Assembly: GCF_002093665.1 (NCBI RefSeq)
Contig: NZ_MRWE01000004.1
Span: 62,001-126,000, forward strand
DNA from: Rouxiella badensis
GTDB lineage: Bacteria; Pseudomonadota; Gammaproteobacteria; Enterobacterales; Enterobacteriaceae
Length of the DNA stretch: 64,000 nt
Direction of reading: 5' to 3'
A program made the position numbers and the translations under genes. The notes below the pieces were generated by a model. That model was given only the letters and a program-made list of their open reading frames with translations. It was not told the DNA's origin and ran no database searches. Below are positions 37,601 through 47,794 of this stretch, piece after piece (within the stretch, counting starts at the first letter, position 1; the number at the start of each line of letters is the position of its first letter).

Positions 37601-39079
37601 ATGCTAAAACAGTACTTCACTATCTTTACCCAACGTAATACCGCGATTTTGCTCCTTTTAGGCTTTGCATCCGGCTTACCGCTCGCGCTGACATCGGGCA
37701 CGCTTCAGGCGTGGATGACGGTCGAAAACCTCGACCTCAAGACTATCGGCATTTTCTCCCTGGTCGGTCAGGCCTATGTGTTCAAATTCCTCTGGTCGCC
37801 GATGATGGACCGCTACACGCCGTCGTTCTTTGGCCGACGCCGCGGCTGGCTCATCATCACTCAGCTGGTACTGGTGCTGGCTATTTTTGCCATGGGTTAC
37901 ATGGATCCTAAAAGCAGCCTGTTCTGGCTGGCAGCGCTGGCGGTGCTGATTGCCTTCGCGTCGGCGTCGCAGGATATTGTGTTCGACGCCTATAAAACTG
38001 ACCTGCTGAGCGCGGAAGAGCGCGGCAACGGTGCGGCGGTGTCGGTGCTCGGCTATCGGTTGGCCATGCTGGTGTCGGGCGGGCTGGCGCTGTGGCTGGC
38101 CGACCGTTATCTGGGTTGGCAACATACCTACTGGCTGATGGCCGTGCTGATGCTGATTGGCGTCGCGGCAACGCTGTTTGCCCCTGAGCCTGATATTCAT
38201 CAGCCCGTACCCGCGACGCTCGAGATGGCGGTCGTCGCCCCGCTGAAAGACTTTTTCGGGCGCAATAACGCCTGGCTCATCCTGCTGCTTATCGTGATGT
38301 ACAAGCTGGGCGACGCCTTCGCCGGTAGCCTGAGCACCACGTTCCTGATTCGCGGCGTCGGCTTTGACGCCGGAGAAGTCGGGCTGGTCAACAAGACGCT
38401 GGGATTACTGGCGACTATCTTCGGTGCACTGCTTGGCGGCGTACTGATGCAGCGTCTCAGCCTGTTTCGAGCATTAATGCTGTTCGGGATTTTACAGGGC
38501 GCGTCGAACGCCGGTTACTGGATACTCGCCGTCACCGACAAACATCTCTATTCGATGGGCACCGCCATCTTTTTCGAAAACCTGTGCGGTGGCATGGGCA
38601 CGGCAGCCTTCGTCGCACTATTGATGGCACTGTGCAACAAATCGTTTTCGGCGACGCAGTTCGCGTTGCTGTCGGCGCTTTCGGCGGTGGGTAGGGTCTA
38701 CGTAGGCCCGATTGCCGGATGGTTTGTCGAGGCGAACGGCTGGTCGGCGTTTTATCTCTTCTCAATTGTTGCCGCCGTTCCTGGCTTGCTGTTGCTGGCT
38801 ATGTGTCGTCAGACGCTGGAATATACCCAGCGCACGGACAGCTTCTTGCCGCGAGTGCATTTCGCAGGCTCATATCGTTGGGCGTTACGTTTGTTGCTGA
38901 CGGGCAGTTTATTGTTAGCGCTGTGGGTGGTCATGCTGATTACCGACGGATTAGACTGGACGCATCTGGCGACGCTTGCCGGTAAAACCGTCCAGCTGGG
39001 CGCCCTGCTTTGCCTGCTTGGCATCGTACTCGGCAGCGTGCTGGACTTCCTCGCCCTGCGCCGCCAGGAAAAAATTTAG
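37601..39079 (+). CDS. ampG: Muropeptide permease AmpG
   Basis: 492-residue major facilitator that imports GlcNAc-anhydroMurNAc peptides for cell-wall recycling, and so feeds AmpR control of ampC beta-lactamase. N-terminal LLGFASGLPLALTSGTLQAWM and the loop FKFLWSPMMDRYTPSFFGRRRGW are characteristic, followed by about a dozen or more hydrophobic segments. Length is the same as the E. coli protein (491). Start ATG follows GCAGGAAC. Confidence 0.96.
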   Translation: MLKQYFTIFTQRNTAILLLLGFASGLPLALTSGTLQAWMTVENLDLKTIGIFSLVGQAYVFKFLWSPMMDRYTPSFFGRRRGWLIITQLVLVLAIFAMGYMDPKSSLFWLAALAVLIAFASASQDIVFDAYKTDLLSAEERGNGAAVSVLGYRLAMLVSGGLALWLADRYLGWQHTYWLMAVLMLIGVAATLFAPEPDIHQPVPATLEMAVVAPLKDFFGRNNAWLILLLIVMYKLGDAFAGSLSTTFLIRGVGFDAGEVGLVNKTLGLLATIFGALLGGVLMQRLSLFRALMLFGILQGASNAGYWILAVTDKHLYSMGTAIFFENLCGGMGTAAFVALLMALCNKSFSATQFALLSALSAVGRVYVGPIAGWFVEANGWSAFYLFSIVAAVPGLLLLAMCRQTLEYTQRTDSFLPRVHFAGSYRWALRLLLTGSLLLALWVVMLITDGLDWTHLATLAGKTVQLGALLCLLGIVLGSVLDFLALRRQEKI

Positions 39080-39625
39080 CGTTTGCCTGGCACGATCCAT
39101 AATCTCCTCTACACTGTTTTTGTCATTCGCGTCCAAAACGCCATCAATCCCCCCTTCTCCAGGCGACATAAATGTTGTGTATCCTGGGGAATTCTTGTTG
39201 TTATTTGGTTAATATCCTGATTTACCCTGATCTGGATCAATAAACCTCTTAACATAAATAAAAAAATATTAACCATTTACACCTTGTTTCATTCTGACCT
39301 TTTTTTAATCTTTTTATTAAATTTAATTTCACTCAATTTCAACATTCTGTTTACATAATTTATACCTAGCATAAACATTTAAAAAAGGCACTAAATATCC
39401 ATTCCCTTGCTACGCCTTGTTTTTTCTCGTCATAGCGAATGAAAATAGCGCAAGGCATTGTTGCCATTCAGAAATTGTCACTTCACGTAACATGTGTGAC
39501 CACGTTAACATAAAGTGTGGGACGGGCATTTACACAGCTTTAAGCGTGTTTACAGTACCGTAACCTTCCCGTAAAATGCCCGTACACATGAAGCGACAAT
39601 AGAGCCCTGTTATTGAGGTCGTTAG
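39080..39625. other. 546-base upstream region of the cyo operon
   Basis: Longest gene-free stretch of the window, strongly AT-rich in the middle. It carries an FNR-like palindrome (39227-39240) and several TTAACAT / GTTAA words that resemble ArcA half-sites, but I could not fix a full ArcA site. The cyo operon promoter should lie in the right third. Confidence 0.6.
39227..39240. promoter_or_regulatory. FNR-like site upstream of cyo
   Basis: CTGATCTGGATCAA matches the FNR consensus TTGAT-N4-ATCAA with one mismatch. It lies about 386 bases before cyoA, far for direct repression. Repression of cyo by FNR and ArcA is known in E. coli. Confidence 0.5.
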
Positions 39626-40579
39626 ATGAGACTTAAGAAATACAATAAAAGTATTGGGATGTTGTCTATATTTGCATCCACTGTAATGTTAAGTGGTTGC
39701 AATACGGCAATTATGGATCCCAAGGGAGCAATTGGACTGGAGCAGCGGACGCTGATACTGACAGCCATCGGCTTAATGCTGATCGTCGTTATACCAGTGA
39801 TCGTGATGGCTTTTGCTTTTGCATGGAAGTATCGCGCTTCTAATACAAACGCTAAGTACAGTCCAAATTGGTCACACTCCAACAAAGTGGAAGCCGTGGT
39901 ATGGACCATTCCAATTATCATTATTGCCATCCTGGCAACGATAACCTGGAAAACCACACACCAGCTTGATCCTTTCAAACCTATCGTTAGCAATGAAAAA
40001 CAAATGACCGTAGAAGTCGTCTCACTCGACTGGAAATGGTTGTTTATTTATCCAGAGCAGGGTATCGCAACGGTTAATGAACTGGTTATTCCTAAAGATG
40101 TGCCTGTTCAGTTCAAAGTAACGTCTAACTCTGTTATGAACTCCTTCTTTATCCCGCAGTTAGGTGGACAGATTTACGCGATGGCCGGTATGCAGACTCA
40201 GTTGCACTTGATTGCAAACGAGGCTGGTACCTATAAAGGCATCTCGGCAAACTACAGTGGTCGCGGCTTCTCTGGTATGAAGTTCAACGCTATTGCAACA
40301 CCTACCCGTGCCGATTTTGATGCGTGGGTTGCGAAAGTTAAGCAAGCTCCGAATCAGCTCGCAACACCAGATGATTTCAAGAAATTGGCCGCGGACAGTA
40401 TCGACAACCCAGTCGAATACTTCTCTACCGTTCAGCCAGACTTGTTTAAAGAGATCATTCATCAATATTCACATGACATGAACATGTCAACAGGCCAGAC
40501 AATGCCTATGCCAGCAGGCACAGACATGAAGGGCATGGATATGGGTGATAAGTCTCACACTGCCGGAGCCGGGGAATAA
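39626..40579 (+). CDS. cyoA: Cytochrome bo3 ubiquinol oxidase subunit II
   Basis: 317-residue lipoprotein subunit of the proton-pumping quinol oxidase. The signal peptide ends in lipobox LSGC (Cys 25), two transmembrane helices follow, then the periplasmic cupredoxin domain without CuA ligands, as in quinol oxidases ([19 protein letters not shown]). The C-terminus is rich in Met, His and Gly ([16 protein letters not shown] and on). First gene of cyoABCDE. Confidence 0.97.
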   Translation: MRLKKYNKSIGMLSIFASTVMLSGCNTAIMDPKGAIGLEQRTLILTAIGLMLIVVIPVIVMAFAFAWKYRASNTNAKYSPNWSHSNKVEAVVWTIPIIIIAILATITWKTTHQLDPFKPIVSNEKQMTVEVVSLDWKWLFIYPEQGIATVNELVIPKDVPVQFKVTSNSVMNSFFIPQLGGQIYAMAGMQTQLHLIANEAGTYKGISANYSGRGFSGMKFNAIATPTRADFDAWVAKVKQAPNQLATPDDFKKLAADSIDNPVEYFSTVQPDLFKEIIHQYSHDMNMSTGQTMPMPAGTDMKGMDMGDKSHTAGAGE

Positions 40580-40583
40580 TAAG

Positions 40584-42575
40584 ATGTTCGGAAAACTAAC
40601 GCTAAGTGACATTCCATTTGACGTACCAATCGTTATGGTCACCGTTGGCGCTATCATCGTGGGCGGTCTCGCCCTGTTAGCGGCAATTACCTATTTCGGT
40701 AAATGGAAATATCTGTGGTCAGAGTGGATTACCTCTGTTGACCATAAAAAACTGGGTATCATGTACATCATCCTTGCGATTGTCATGCTTATCCGTGGCT
40801 TTGCCGATGCCATCATGATGCGTAGCCAGCAGGTGCTGGCATCTGAGGGTAGTCCCGGCTTCCTGCCGCCGCACCACTACGACCAGATCTTTACCGCGCA
40901 CGGCGTAATCATGATCTTCTTCATGGCGATGCCTTTCGTTATCGGTCTAATGAACGTAGTTGTACCGCTACAAATCGGTGCGCGCGACGTTGCTTTCCCG
41001 TTCCTGAACAACATCAGCTTCTGGTTCACCGCCGTTGCTGTGGTACTGATCAACATCTCTCTGGGTATTGGTGAGTTCGCACAGACTGGCTGGCTGGCCT
41101 ATCCGCCGTTGTCAGGTAAGGAATACAGCCCGGGCGTGGGGGTCGACTACTGGATATGGAGTCTACAGATATCCGGTATCGGGACCTTGTTGACCGGCGT
41201 TAACTTCTTCACCACTATTCTGAAGATGCGCGCGCCAGGCATGCCTCTGATGAAGATGCCAGTGTTCACCTGGGCCGCGCTGTGTACTAACGTCCTGATC
41301 ATCATTTCGTTCCCGATCCTGACTGTGACTATTGCACTGCTGACTCTTGACCGCTACGTGGGCACCCATTTCTTCACCAATGATATGGGCGGCAACATGA
41401 TGATGTACATCAACCTGATTTGGGCCTGGGGCCATCCGGAAGTGTACATTCTGATTCTGCCTGTGTTCGGTGTGTTCTCTGAAGTTACTGCGACCTTCTC
41501 CAAGAAACGCCTGTTTGGTTACACCTCATTAGTATGGGCAACCATTGCCATTACTTTGCTGGCGTTCATTGTTTGGCTGCACCACTTCTTCACCATGGGT
41601 TCAGGCGCTAACGTCAATGCCTTCTTCGGTATCATGACGATGATCATTTCTATCCCAACAGGGGTAAAAATCTTCAACTGGCTGTTCACCATGTACCAGG
41701 GTCGTATTACGCTGAACGCAGCAATGTTGTGGACCATCGGCTTCATCATCACCTTCTCTGTGGGTGGTATGACCGGCGTTCTGCTGGCAGTACCTGGCGC
41801 TGACTTCGTATTGCACAACAGTCTGTTCCTGATTGCTCACTTCCATAACGTTATTATCGGCGGTGTGGTATTTGGTTGCTTCGCAGGTCTGACTTACTGG
41901 TTCCCTAAATCCTTCGGCTTCACGCTGAACGAGAAATGGGGCGTGCGTGCGTTCTGGTTCTGGATTATCGGTTTCTTCGTTGCCTTTATGCCGCTGTATG
42001 CACTGGGCTTTATGGGGATGACCCGTCGTCTGAGCCAAAACATTGACCCGCAGTTCCACACCTTGCTGGTTGTGGCCGCTGGCGGTGCAGCACTGATCGC
42101 ATGTGGTATCGCGTGTATCTTCATCATGTTCTACGTTTCTATCCGTGACCGTGAGCAGAACCGTGACCTGACCGGTGACCCGTGGGGTGCACGTACCCTG
42201 GAGTGGGCAACCTCTTCTCCTCCTCCGTTCTACAACTTCGCTATCGTGCCACACGTACACGACCGTGATGAGTTCTGGGACATGAAAGAGAAAGGCACTG
42301 CTTACAAGAAACCGGCTAAATATGAAAAAATTCATATGCCTAAAAATAGCGGCGCGGGCTTTGTTATCTCCGTGTTCAGCCTGGCCTTCGGTTTCGCAGC
42401 AATCTGGGACATGTGGTGGTTAGTCGTCGTTGGCCTGCTTGGCATCGTCATCACCTGGATCTGGAAAAGCTTCGACGAGGATGTTGATTACTACGTTCCA
42501 GTTGAAGAAGTTGAACGTATCGAAAACCAACATTATGAAAATATCAGCAAAGCGGGCGTGAAACATGTCAACTGA
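40584..42575 (+). CDS. cyoB: Cytochrome bo3 ubiquinol oxidase subunit I
   Basis: 663-residue catalytic subunit holding heme b, heme o3 and CuB, with about 15 membrane helices. Heme b ligands lie in FTAHGVIM and LIAHFHNVI, CuB ligands in WGHPEVYI (with the His-Tyr cross-link pair) and [10 protein letters not shown]. Length identical to E. coli. ATG 40584 lies 4 bases after the cyoA stop; the upstream in-frame extension is inside cyoA. Overlaps cyoC by 11 bases. Confidence 0.98.
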   Translation: MFGKLTLSDIPFDVPIVMVTVGAIIVGGLALLAAITYFGKWKYLWSEWITSVDHKKLGIMYIILAIVMLIRGFADAIMMRSQQVLASEGSPGFLPPHHYDQIFTAHGVIMIFFMAMPFVIGLMNVVVPLQIGARDVAFPFLNNISFWFTAVAVVLINISLGIGEFAQTGWLAYPPLSGKEYSPGVGVDYWIWSLQISGIGTLLTGVNFFTTILKMRAPGMPLMKMPVFTWAALCTNVLIIISFPILTVTIALLTLDRYVGTHFFTNDMGGNMMMYINLIWAWGHPEVYILILPVFGVFSEVTATFSKKRLFGYTSLVWATIAITLLAFIVWLHHFFTMGSGANVNAFFGIMTMIISIPTGVKIFNWLFTMYQGRITLNAAMLWTIGFIITFSVGGMTGVLLAVPGADFVLHNSLFLIAHFHNVIIGGVVFGCFAGLTYWFPKSFGFTLNEKWGVRAFWFWIIGFFVAFMPLYALGFMGMTRRLSQNIDPQFHTLLVVAAGGAALIACGIACIFIMFYVSIRDREQNRDLTGDPWGARTLEWATSSPPPFYNFAIVPHVHDRDEFWDMKEKGTAYKKPAKYEKIHMPKNSGAGFVISVFSLAFGFAAIWDMWWLVVVGLLGIVITWIWKSFDEDVDYYVPVEEVERIENQHYENISKAGVKHVN

Positions 42576-43179
42576 TTCTCTGACTAACCATGCGGCCCAT
42601 GACGATCATGGGCACCACGATGCGGGTGAGACCAAAGTCTTCGGCTTCTGGATCTACCTGATGAGCGACTGCGTGTTGTTTGCAAGCCTGTTTGCAACCT
42701 ACGCAGTACTGATGAACGGGACCGCTGGCGGTCCCTCTGGTAAAGACATTTTCGACCTGAAGTTTGTGTTGGTTGAAACCTTCTGCCTGCTGTTAAGTTC
42801 TATTACTTACGGCTTCGCAATGCTGAACATGAGCAAAGGTAAAGCAGGCGCCGTTAAAGGCTGGCTGTTCATCACCTTCCTGTTTGGTCTCGGCTTTATC
42901 GGGATGGAGCTCACCGAGTTCCACCACCTGATTGTCGAAGGTTACGGCCCGCAGCGCAGTGGTTTCCTGTCTGCATTCTTTACCCTGGTTGCCACTCACG
43001 GTCTGCACGTAACCGTCGGTCTGATTTGGATAATCACCATGATTGTTCAAGTTAGCCGCCGCGGTCTGACCGCCGTGAACCAAACGCGCCTGATGTGTCT
43101 GAGCCTGTTCTGGCACTTCCTTGACGTAGTCTGGATTTGTGTATTCACCGTTGTCTATCTGTTGGGAGTCCTGTCATGA
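42565..43179 (+). CDS. cyoC: Cytochrome bo3 ubiquinol oxidase subunit III
   Basis: 204-residue five-helix subunit that stabilises the oxidase. The N-terminus is a His/Asp-rich cytoplasmic segment ([11 protein letters not shown]), then [22 protein letters not shown] and [10 protein letters not shown] as in the family. Overlaps cyoB at its start and cyoD at its end (ATGA). Confidence 0.97.
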   Translation: MSTDSLTNHAAHDDHGHHDAGETKVFGFWIYLMSDCVLFASLFATYAVLMNGTAGGPSGKDIFDLKFVLVETFCLLLSSITYGFAMLNMSKGKAGAVKGWLFITFLFGLGFIGMELTEFHHLIVEGYGPQRSGFLSAFFTLVATHGLHVTVGLIWIITMIVQVSRRGLTAVNQTRLMCLSLFWHFLDVVWICVFTVVYLLGVLS

Positions 43180-43508
43180 GTCATTCAGCAACCTCTCACG
43201 GCGGTGCAAGCCACGGTAGCGTCAAGTCGTACATGATTGGCTTTGTGCTGTCGGTAATTTTGACGGTTATCCCATTTGCGATGGTAATGAGCGGTACTGC
43301 CTCTCACTCACTCATCCTGGGGACAGTCGTTGCGTCGGCAGTAATCCAGATCGTTGTTCACCTGGTGTATTTCCTGCACATGAATACATCATCTGAAGGA
43401 CGTTGGAACCTGATTGCGTTCCTGTTCACCGCTGTGATTATCTTTATCGTCGTTGTGGGCTCACTGTGGATTATGTATAACCTCAACCTCAATATGATGG
43501 TCAGTTAA
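43176..43508 (+). CDS. cyoD: Cytochrome bo3 ubiquinol oxidase subunit IV
   Basis: 110-residue three-helix subunit needed for CuB-site assembly. A His/Ser-rich start ([18 protein letters not shown]) is followed by hydrophobic segments with [21 protein letters not shown] 43176 overlaps the cyoC stop as ATGA. Confidence 0.96.
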   Translation: MSHSATSHGGASHGSVKSYMIGFVLSVILTVIPFAMVMSGTASHSLILGTVVASAVIQIVVHLVYFLHMNTSSEGRWNLIAFLFTAVIIFIVVVGSLWIMYNLNLNMMVS

Positions 43509-43522
43509 AAGCCGAGCTGCAT

Positions 43523-44413
43523 GTGATGATTAAGAAATACCTGCAAGTAACTAAGCCAGGAATTATTTTCGGTAATTTAATTTCTGTCGTCGGGGGATTC
43601 CTCCTTGCTTCCAAAGGAAGCATCGACTTCCCTCTCTTTCTCGCTGCGTTTGTTGGCGTCTCGTTGGTCGTCGCATCGGGCTGTGTGTTTAACAACTACA
43701 TAGACCGCGACATTGACAAGGTAATGGAAAGAACGAAGAACCGAGTTCTGGTAAAAGGACTTATACCGCCGAAAACCACCCTGGTTTACGCTACTCTCCT
43801 GGGTATTTTAGGCTTTGCGTTGCTGTATGTTGGTGCTAACCCGCTGTCTATGTGGTTAGCAGTGATGGGCTTTGTGGTTTATGTTGGGATTTATAGCCTG
43901 TACATGAAACGCAAATCCGTCTACGGCACGCTGATTGGTAGCTTATCCGGCGCTGCGCCGCCGGTTATCGGATACTGTGCCGTCAGCGGCCAGTTCGATA
44001 CCGGTGCGTTGATCCTGTTACTGATCTTTAGCCTGTGGCAGATGCCGCATTCCTATGCGATTGCCATCTTCCGCTTCAAAGATTATCAGGCAGCGAATAT
44101 CCCGGTTCTTCCGGTTGTTAAAGGCGTTGCGGTTGCCAAGCATCATATTACGGTCTGGATCCTGGCCTTTATGATTGCCACACTGATGCTAACCCTGAGC
44201 GGCTACGCAGGTTATAAATACCTGATTGTTGCAGCAGCGGTAAGCGTTTGGTGGCTGGGCATGGCACTGCGCGGATACAAAACTGAAAATGACATCGTAT
44301 GGGCAAGAAAGCTGTTTGTTTTCTCCATCGTTGCCATCACGTCACTGAGTGTCATGATGTCTATCGACTTTAACGCGGCAGCACCGAGCAGCTTACTGAC
44401 CTACGTTTGGTAA
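43523..44413 (+). CDS. cyoE: Protoheme IX farnesyltransferase (heme O synthase)
   Basis: 296-residue membrane prenyltransferase that attaches farnesyl to heme b, giving heme O for CyoB. The first Asp-rich motif reads [18 protein letters not shown] and the second region [17 protein letters not shown]. Translation may start at GTG 43523 (MMIKK, like E. coli MMFKQ) or at ATG 43526 next to it. Last gene of cyoABCDE, followed by a clear terminator. Confidence 0.97.
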   Translation: MMIKKYLQVTKPGIIFGNLISVVGGFLLASKGSIDFPLFLAAFVGVSLVVASGCVFNNYIDRDIDKVMERTKNRVLVKGLIPPKTTLVYATLLGILGFALLYVGANPLSMWLAVMGFVVYVGIYSLYMKRKSVYGTLIGSLSGAAPPVIGYCAVSGQFDTGALILLLIFSLWQMPHSYAIAIFRFKDYQAANIPVLPVVKGVAVAKHHITVWILAFMIATLMLTLSGYAGYKYLIVAAAVSVWWLGMALRGYKTENDIVWARKLFVFSIVAITSLSVMMSIDFNAAAPSSLLTYVW

Positions 44414-44437
44414 GCTCGGCGGTTAACGTCAAATGAG

Positions 44438-44468
44438 AAATGGCCGGTCTTGACCGGCCATTTTTTTT
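44438..44468 (+). terminator. Terminator of the cyo operon
   Basis: Twelve-bp stem AAATGGCCGGTC / GACCGGCCATTT with a two-base gap and T8. Confidence 0.92.
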
Positions 44469-44622
44469 AAGCTTTTTAGTCCCCTCTTTACCTGTGCGTT
44501 TCGTTGTATAATTAATTTTTCAGCCCTCCTTGAGAAACCTGAAATATCTGCTAAACATCCAGCAATTTACCTGCACACAAAAAAGACACTACAATGTCGT
44601 TGTTTGTAATTTTGAGGTAGCA

Positions 44623-45987
44623 ATGAACGATAACCAAATGACCCGTCAGGAAAGTCGGGCGACCTGGGGACTAGGGACAGTATTTTCACTTCGCATGCTC
44701 GGCATGTTTATGGTTCTCCCGGTTCTAACCACTTACGGCATGTCATTAGCCGGCGCAAGCGAAACACTCATCGGTATTGCCATCGGTATCTACGGACTGG
44801 CCCAGGCCATCTTCCAGATCCCGTTCGGCCTGCTTTCTGACCGCATCGGGCGCAAACCGCTTATCGTATTCGGGCTGCTTATCTTCACCGCCGGTAGCGT
44901 GATAGCAGCCAGCACCCACTCTATCTGGGGCGTCATTATCGGACGCGCACTCCAGGGCTCCGGGGCGATAGCCGCTGCCGTGATGGCGCTGATGTCCGAC
45001 CTGACCCGCGAGCAGAACCGGACCAAAGCAATGGCGTTCATCGGCATCAGCTTTGGGATTACTTTCGCCATTGCGATGGTACTCGGCCCAATCATTACCC
45101 ATGCCTGGGGCCTGCACGCACTGTTTTGGGCGATTGCGGTTCTGACCCTTTGTGGCATCGTCATTACTCTGACCGTGGTCCCCTCCCCTGCGACTCACCT
45201 GCTCAATCGTGAATCGAGCGTGGTGAAAGGCAGCTTCGGCAAGGTGCTGACCAACGGGAAACTGCTGAAACTCAACTTTGGCATCCTTTGCCTGCACATC
45301 CTGTTGATGTCGAGCTTCGTGGTCCTACCGCAGGTGATGGAAAAGGCTGGATTCCCACCGAGTGAACACTGGCGCGTCTATCTGGTCACCATGCTGACCT
45401 CATTCGTTGCCGTGATCCCGGTTATCATTTACGCCGAGAAAAAGCGCCACATGAAGCAGGTGTTCATGGGCTGCGTCGCGGTGCTGCTGCTGGCAGAGCT
45501 GGTGCTGTGGGCTGCCGGTCTTCATCTGTGGGCGATCATTACCGGGATTCAGCTGTTCTTCCTGGCCTTCAACGTGATGGAAGCCATTCTGCCGTCGCTT
45601 ATCAGTAAGGAATCCCCTGCGGGCTATAAAGGTACCGCGATGGGTCTTTACTCGACGAGCCAGTTTATCGGCGTGGCAATCGGCGGTAGCCTCGGCGGCT
45701 TTATCTTCGGTCATGCCGGTGCCGGTGCCGTATTCATGGCCTGTGCGGCGATTGCCGTAGTCTGGTTCTTTGTGAGTGCCACGATGTCTGAACCGCCTTA
45801 CGTCAGCAGCCTGCGTATTACGCTGTCTGAAGATGTGGCGAAAGACGCAACGCTGGCAACGCGCATGAAATCGCAGCCGGGCGTAGCCGACGTGGTCGTG
45901 GTAGCGGAAGAGCTGAGCGCCTACGTGAAGGTGGATACCAAGCAGACAAATCGACAGGCATTAGAGGCGTTCGTTAGCCAGGCCTGA
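44623..45987 (+). CDS. yajR: MFS transporter YajR
   Basis: 454-residue major facilitator, same length as E. coli YajR, of unknown substrate. Motif A reads GLLSDRIGRKPLIV between helices 2 and 3; twelve membrane helices. The C-terminal YAM domain (about residues 388-454, ferredoxin-like, ending AYVKVDTKQTNRQALEAFVSQA-like) is the family hallmark. ATG 44623 follows GAGGTAG; the longer frame back to 44530 is not supported by homology. Confidence 0.93.
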   Translation: MNDNQMTRQESRATWGLGTVFSLRMLGMFMVLPVLTTYGMSLAGASETLIGIAIGIYGLAQAIFQIPFGLLSDRIGRKPLIVFGLLIFTAGSVIAASTHSIWGVIIGRALQGSGAIAAAVMALMSDLTREQNRTKAMAFIGISFGITFAIAMVLGPIITHAWGLHALFWAIAVLTLCGIVITLTVVPSPATHLLNRESSVVKGSFGKVLTNGKLLKLNFGILCLHILLMSSFVVLPQVMEKAGFPPSEHWRVYLVTMLTSFVAVIPVIIYAEKKRHMKQVFMGCVAVLLLAELVLWAAGLHLWAIITGIQLFFLAFNVMEAILPSLISKESPAGYKGTAMGLYSTSQFIGVAIGGSLGGFIFGHAGAGAVFMACAAIAVVWFFVSATMSEPPYVSSLRITLSEDVAKDATLATRMKSQPGVADVVVVAEELSAYVKVDTKQTNRQALEAFVSQA

Positions 45988-45996
45988 TGAGAGATA

Positions 45997-46066
45997 AAGG
46001 GGGGAGCCGCGCTGAAACAGCGTCTCCCCCTTCTACTTTCCCCCGCAGAATAAAGGCGGGGGAAAG
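45997..46066. terminator. Two hairpins between convergent yajR and yajQ
   Basis: First, AAGGGGGGAG ... CTCCCCCTT (45997-46033) with an inner GCGCTG/CAGCG stem. Second, CTTTCCCCCGC / GCGGGGGAAAG (46036-46066). T tracts are short, so termination in either direction is plausible but not classical. Confidence 0.55.
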
Positions 46067-46072
46067 CCCGTT

Positions 46073-46564
46073 TTAGTCGCGGAAGTTCTTGAACTGGAAC
46101 GGCTGTCCCAAATCCCCACCGCGCACCAGCGCCATCACGGCCTGCAAATCATCGCGCGCCTTACCGGTTACGCGAACTTCGTCACCCTGAATCTGCGCCT
46201 GAACCTTCAGCTTGCTGTCTTTAATCAGCTTTACAATCTTCTTCGCCAGCGCACTTTCGATGCCGGAATGCAGCTTGGCATCAACGCTGTAGGTTTTGCC
46301 GCTGTGGGTCATCTCTTTCGGAATCTCCAACGCACCGCCTTCAATGCTGCGCTTCAGCAAGGCAGCGCGCAGGATGTCCAGCAGCTGCTCAACCTGAAAA
46401 TCAGAAACGCTGGCAACCTTGATGCTCTCGTCTTTCTCGTTTAACTCGAAGCTGGCTTCGACATTACGAAAATCCCAACGGTTAGCCAGGTCGCGGGTCG
46501 CGTTTTCGACCGCGTTGCGAACTTCCTGCATATCAATTTCAGAAACAATATCGAAAGATGGCAT
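46073..46564 (-). CDS. yajQ: YajQ family nucleotide-binding protein
   Basis: 163-residue protein, same length as E. coli, with two ferredoxin-like halves. It binds nucleotides; relatives in other bacteria bind cyclic di-GMP. Starts [18 protein letters not shown] with GGGAGAAG upstream; the frame extends a further 30 codons upstream without homology. Ends convergent with yajR as in E. coli. Confidence 0.95.
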   Translation of the reverse strand: MPSFDIVSEIDMQEVRNAVENATRDLANRWDFRNVEASFELNEKDESIKVASVSDFQVEQLLDILRAALLKRSIEGGALEIPKEMTHSGKTYSVDAKLHSGIESALAKKIVKLIKDSKLKVQAQIQGDEVRVTGKARDDLQAVMALVRGGDLGQPFQFKNFRD

Positions 46565-46682
46565 TGTCGCTTCTCCCTTAAATTTATTTGTACGTACTCT
46601 GCGATGGCAGACATGATACCGTCTTCCCTGAACATTGCCAAAAGCAGGCGACACAAACTGACGTCGTTAGCAGTTTTTAGGA

Positions 46683-47006
46683 CTATTTTAAGCCAATTTG
46701 GCGCAGTCCAGCGCTCACGGCTGCGGCAACCAGAATCACCACAATCAACGGCTTTTTACGCCAGGCAAGAAATGCGGCGACCGCCACGCCGACAGGACGG
46801 GCATACCCCGCGAATCCGCCCCCCTCATAAAGGGTTGCTACCGCGGCTACCGCCAATAATAACGTCGTCGCCGCGTCGCCAAGCAATGCGTTCGCCCCAG
46901 GGGAGAGCGTCAGGCGACTGCCGAGACGAAATCCCGCCAGTCGTAGCAGATAGGTTCCGGTCGCCAACACCGCAATTCCGGCGATAATCAGGCCATGTTC
47001 GGTCAT
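46683..47006 (-). CDS. Branched-chain amino acid exporter subunit, AzlD family
   Basis: 107-residue membrane protein with about four hydrophobic segments (TEHGLIIAGIAVLATGTYLLR at the start). AzlD/YgaH proteins work with AzlC/YgaZ in exporting valine and similar branched-chain amino acids. ATG 47006 overlaps the AzlC stop (ATGA). Not at this place in E. coli, so part of an inserted cassette. Confidence 0.85.
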   Translation of the reverse strand: MTEHGLIIAGIAVLATGTYLLRLAGFRLGSRLTLSPGANALLGDAATTLLLAVAAVATLYEGGGFAGYARPVGVAVAAFLAWRKKPLIVVILVAAAVSAGLRQIGLK

Positions 47007-47695
47007 TTGTGTCGCCTCCACAGCGCCAGGCCAAACAGTGAAAACAGCACCGGCAGGCCCGCAGGCACCAGCGGCACCGCAGCCAGAGACAACGCCATGC
47101 CGGTCAGAGCACGGCGCAGCGTTTGCCGATGTTTAAGTGCCGATGCCGTCAAGGCAACCAGAATGGCGGGGAACACCGCATCGAGGCCAATCACCTTGAT
47201 ATCAGGAATCATTGTGCCGAGGGTTCCACCAATCAATACCCCAAGCGGCCAGCAAACTACGATCCCCAACCCGCAGAGCCAATAGGCGGCACGGCTTTTC
47301 GCCGGACTTTTCTGCGACACGCCAAACACCACGCTTTCATCGTTCATGATGTGGCACCCCAGCAGTCGATAGGCCAGCCCTTGACGCGCTGCGTCCTCAC
47401 TGTCAATCAAATCTTTTACCGCCATGCCAAACGGCAGATGACGCGCATTGACTAAGAGCCCGGCCGCCGCTGCCGCAAACGGGCTACCGCCGCCCGCGAC
47501 GATACTGATAAACAGAAACTCCGAGGCACCGGCCAGCACCAACAGCGACAGCGTCATTGGCACCCACAGCGGGAAACCAACGGCCGTCGCCATCGAGCCA
47601 TAAGAAATGCCAACAATTCCGTCGGCCAGACACACCAGTGCAATGGCCTTGATAACATCACCGCCCAGCGGTGAAATCCAGCTAACACGCATCAT
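47003..47695 (-). CDS. Branched-chain amino acid exporter subunit, AzlC family
   Basis: 230-residue AzlC/YgaZ-type permease with about seven hydrophobic segments and the family motif GASEFLFIS and LLVNARHLPFGM. First gene of azlCD. Divergent from the XRE-cupin regulator at 47795; the shared intergenic region carries inverted repeats. A GATAGG ribosome site precedes ATG 47695; a second ATG is adjacent (47692). Confidence 0.88.
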   Translation of the reverse strand: MMRVSWISPLGGDVIKAIALVCLADGIVGISYGSMATAVGFPLWVPMTLSLLVLAGASEFLFISIVAGGGSPFAAAAAGLLVNARHLPFGMAVKDLIDSEDAARQGLAYRLLGCHIMNDESVVFGVSQKSPAKSRAAYWLCGLGIVVCWPLGVLIGGTLGTMIPDIKVIGLDAVFPAILVALTASALKHRQTLRRALTGMALSLAAVPLVPAGLPVLFSLFGLALWRRHK

Positions 47696-47704
47696 ACCTA
47701 TCCC

Positions 47705-47774
47705 ATATCGAACGCGAAGGCTGTTATAATGAACAATTCACAGCAAACTTACAAGACGAACGATCGTTCGATAT
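47705..47774. promoter_or_regulatory. Candidate operator of the azlCD/regulator pair
   Basis: The decamer ATATCGAACG (47705-47714) recurs as its exact inverse complement CGTTCGATAT (47765-47774). The right copy is part of a perfect 14-bp palindrome CGAACGATCGTTCG (47757-47770). These flank the likely azlC promoter (minus-strand TTGTAA - 17 - CATTAT). Confidence 0.6.
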
Positions 47775-47794
47775 AAAAAACACCGGTGGCCACT

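Noticed and set aside
37676-38200. 174-residue minus-strand frame opposite ampG
   Set aside because: Antisense shadow with Gln/His/Arg-rich composition.
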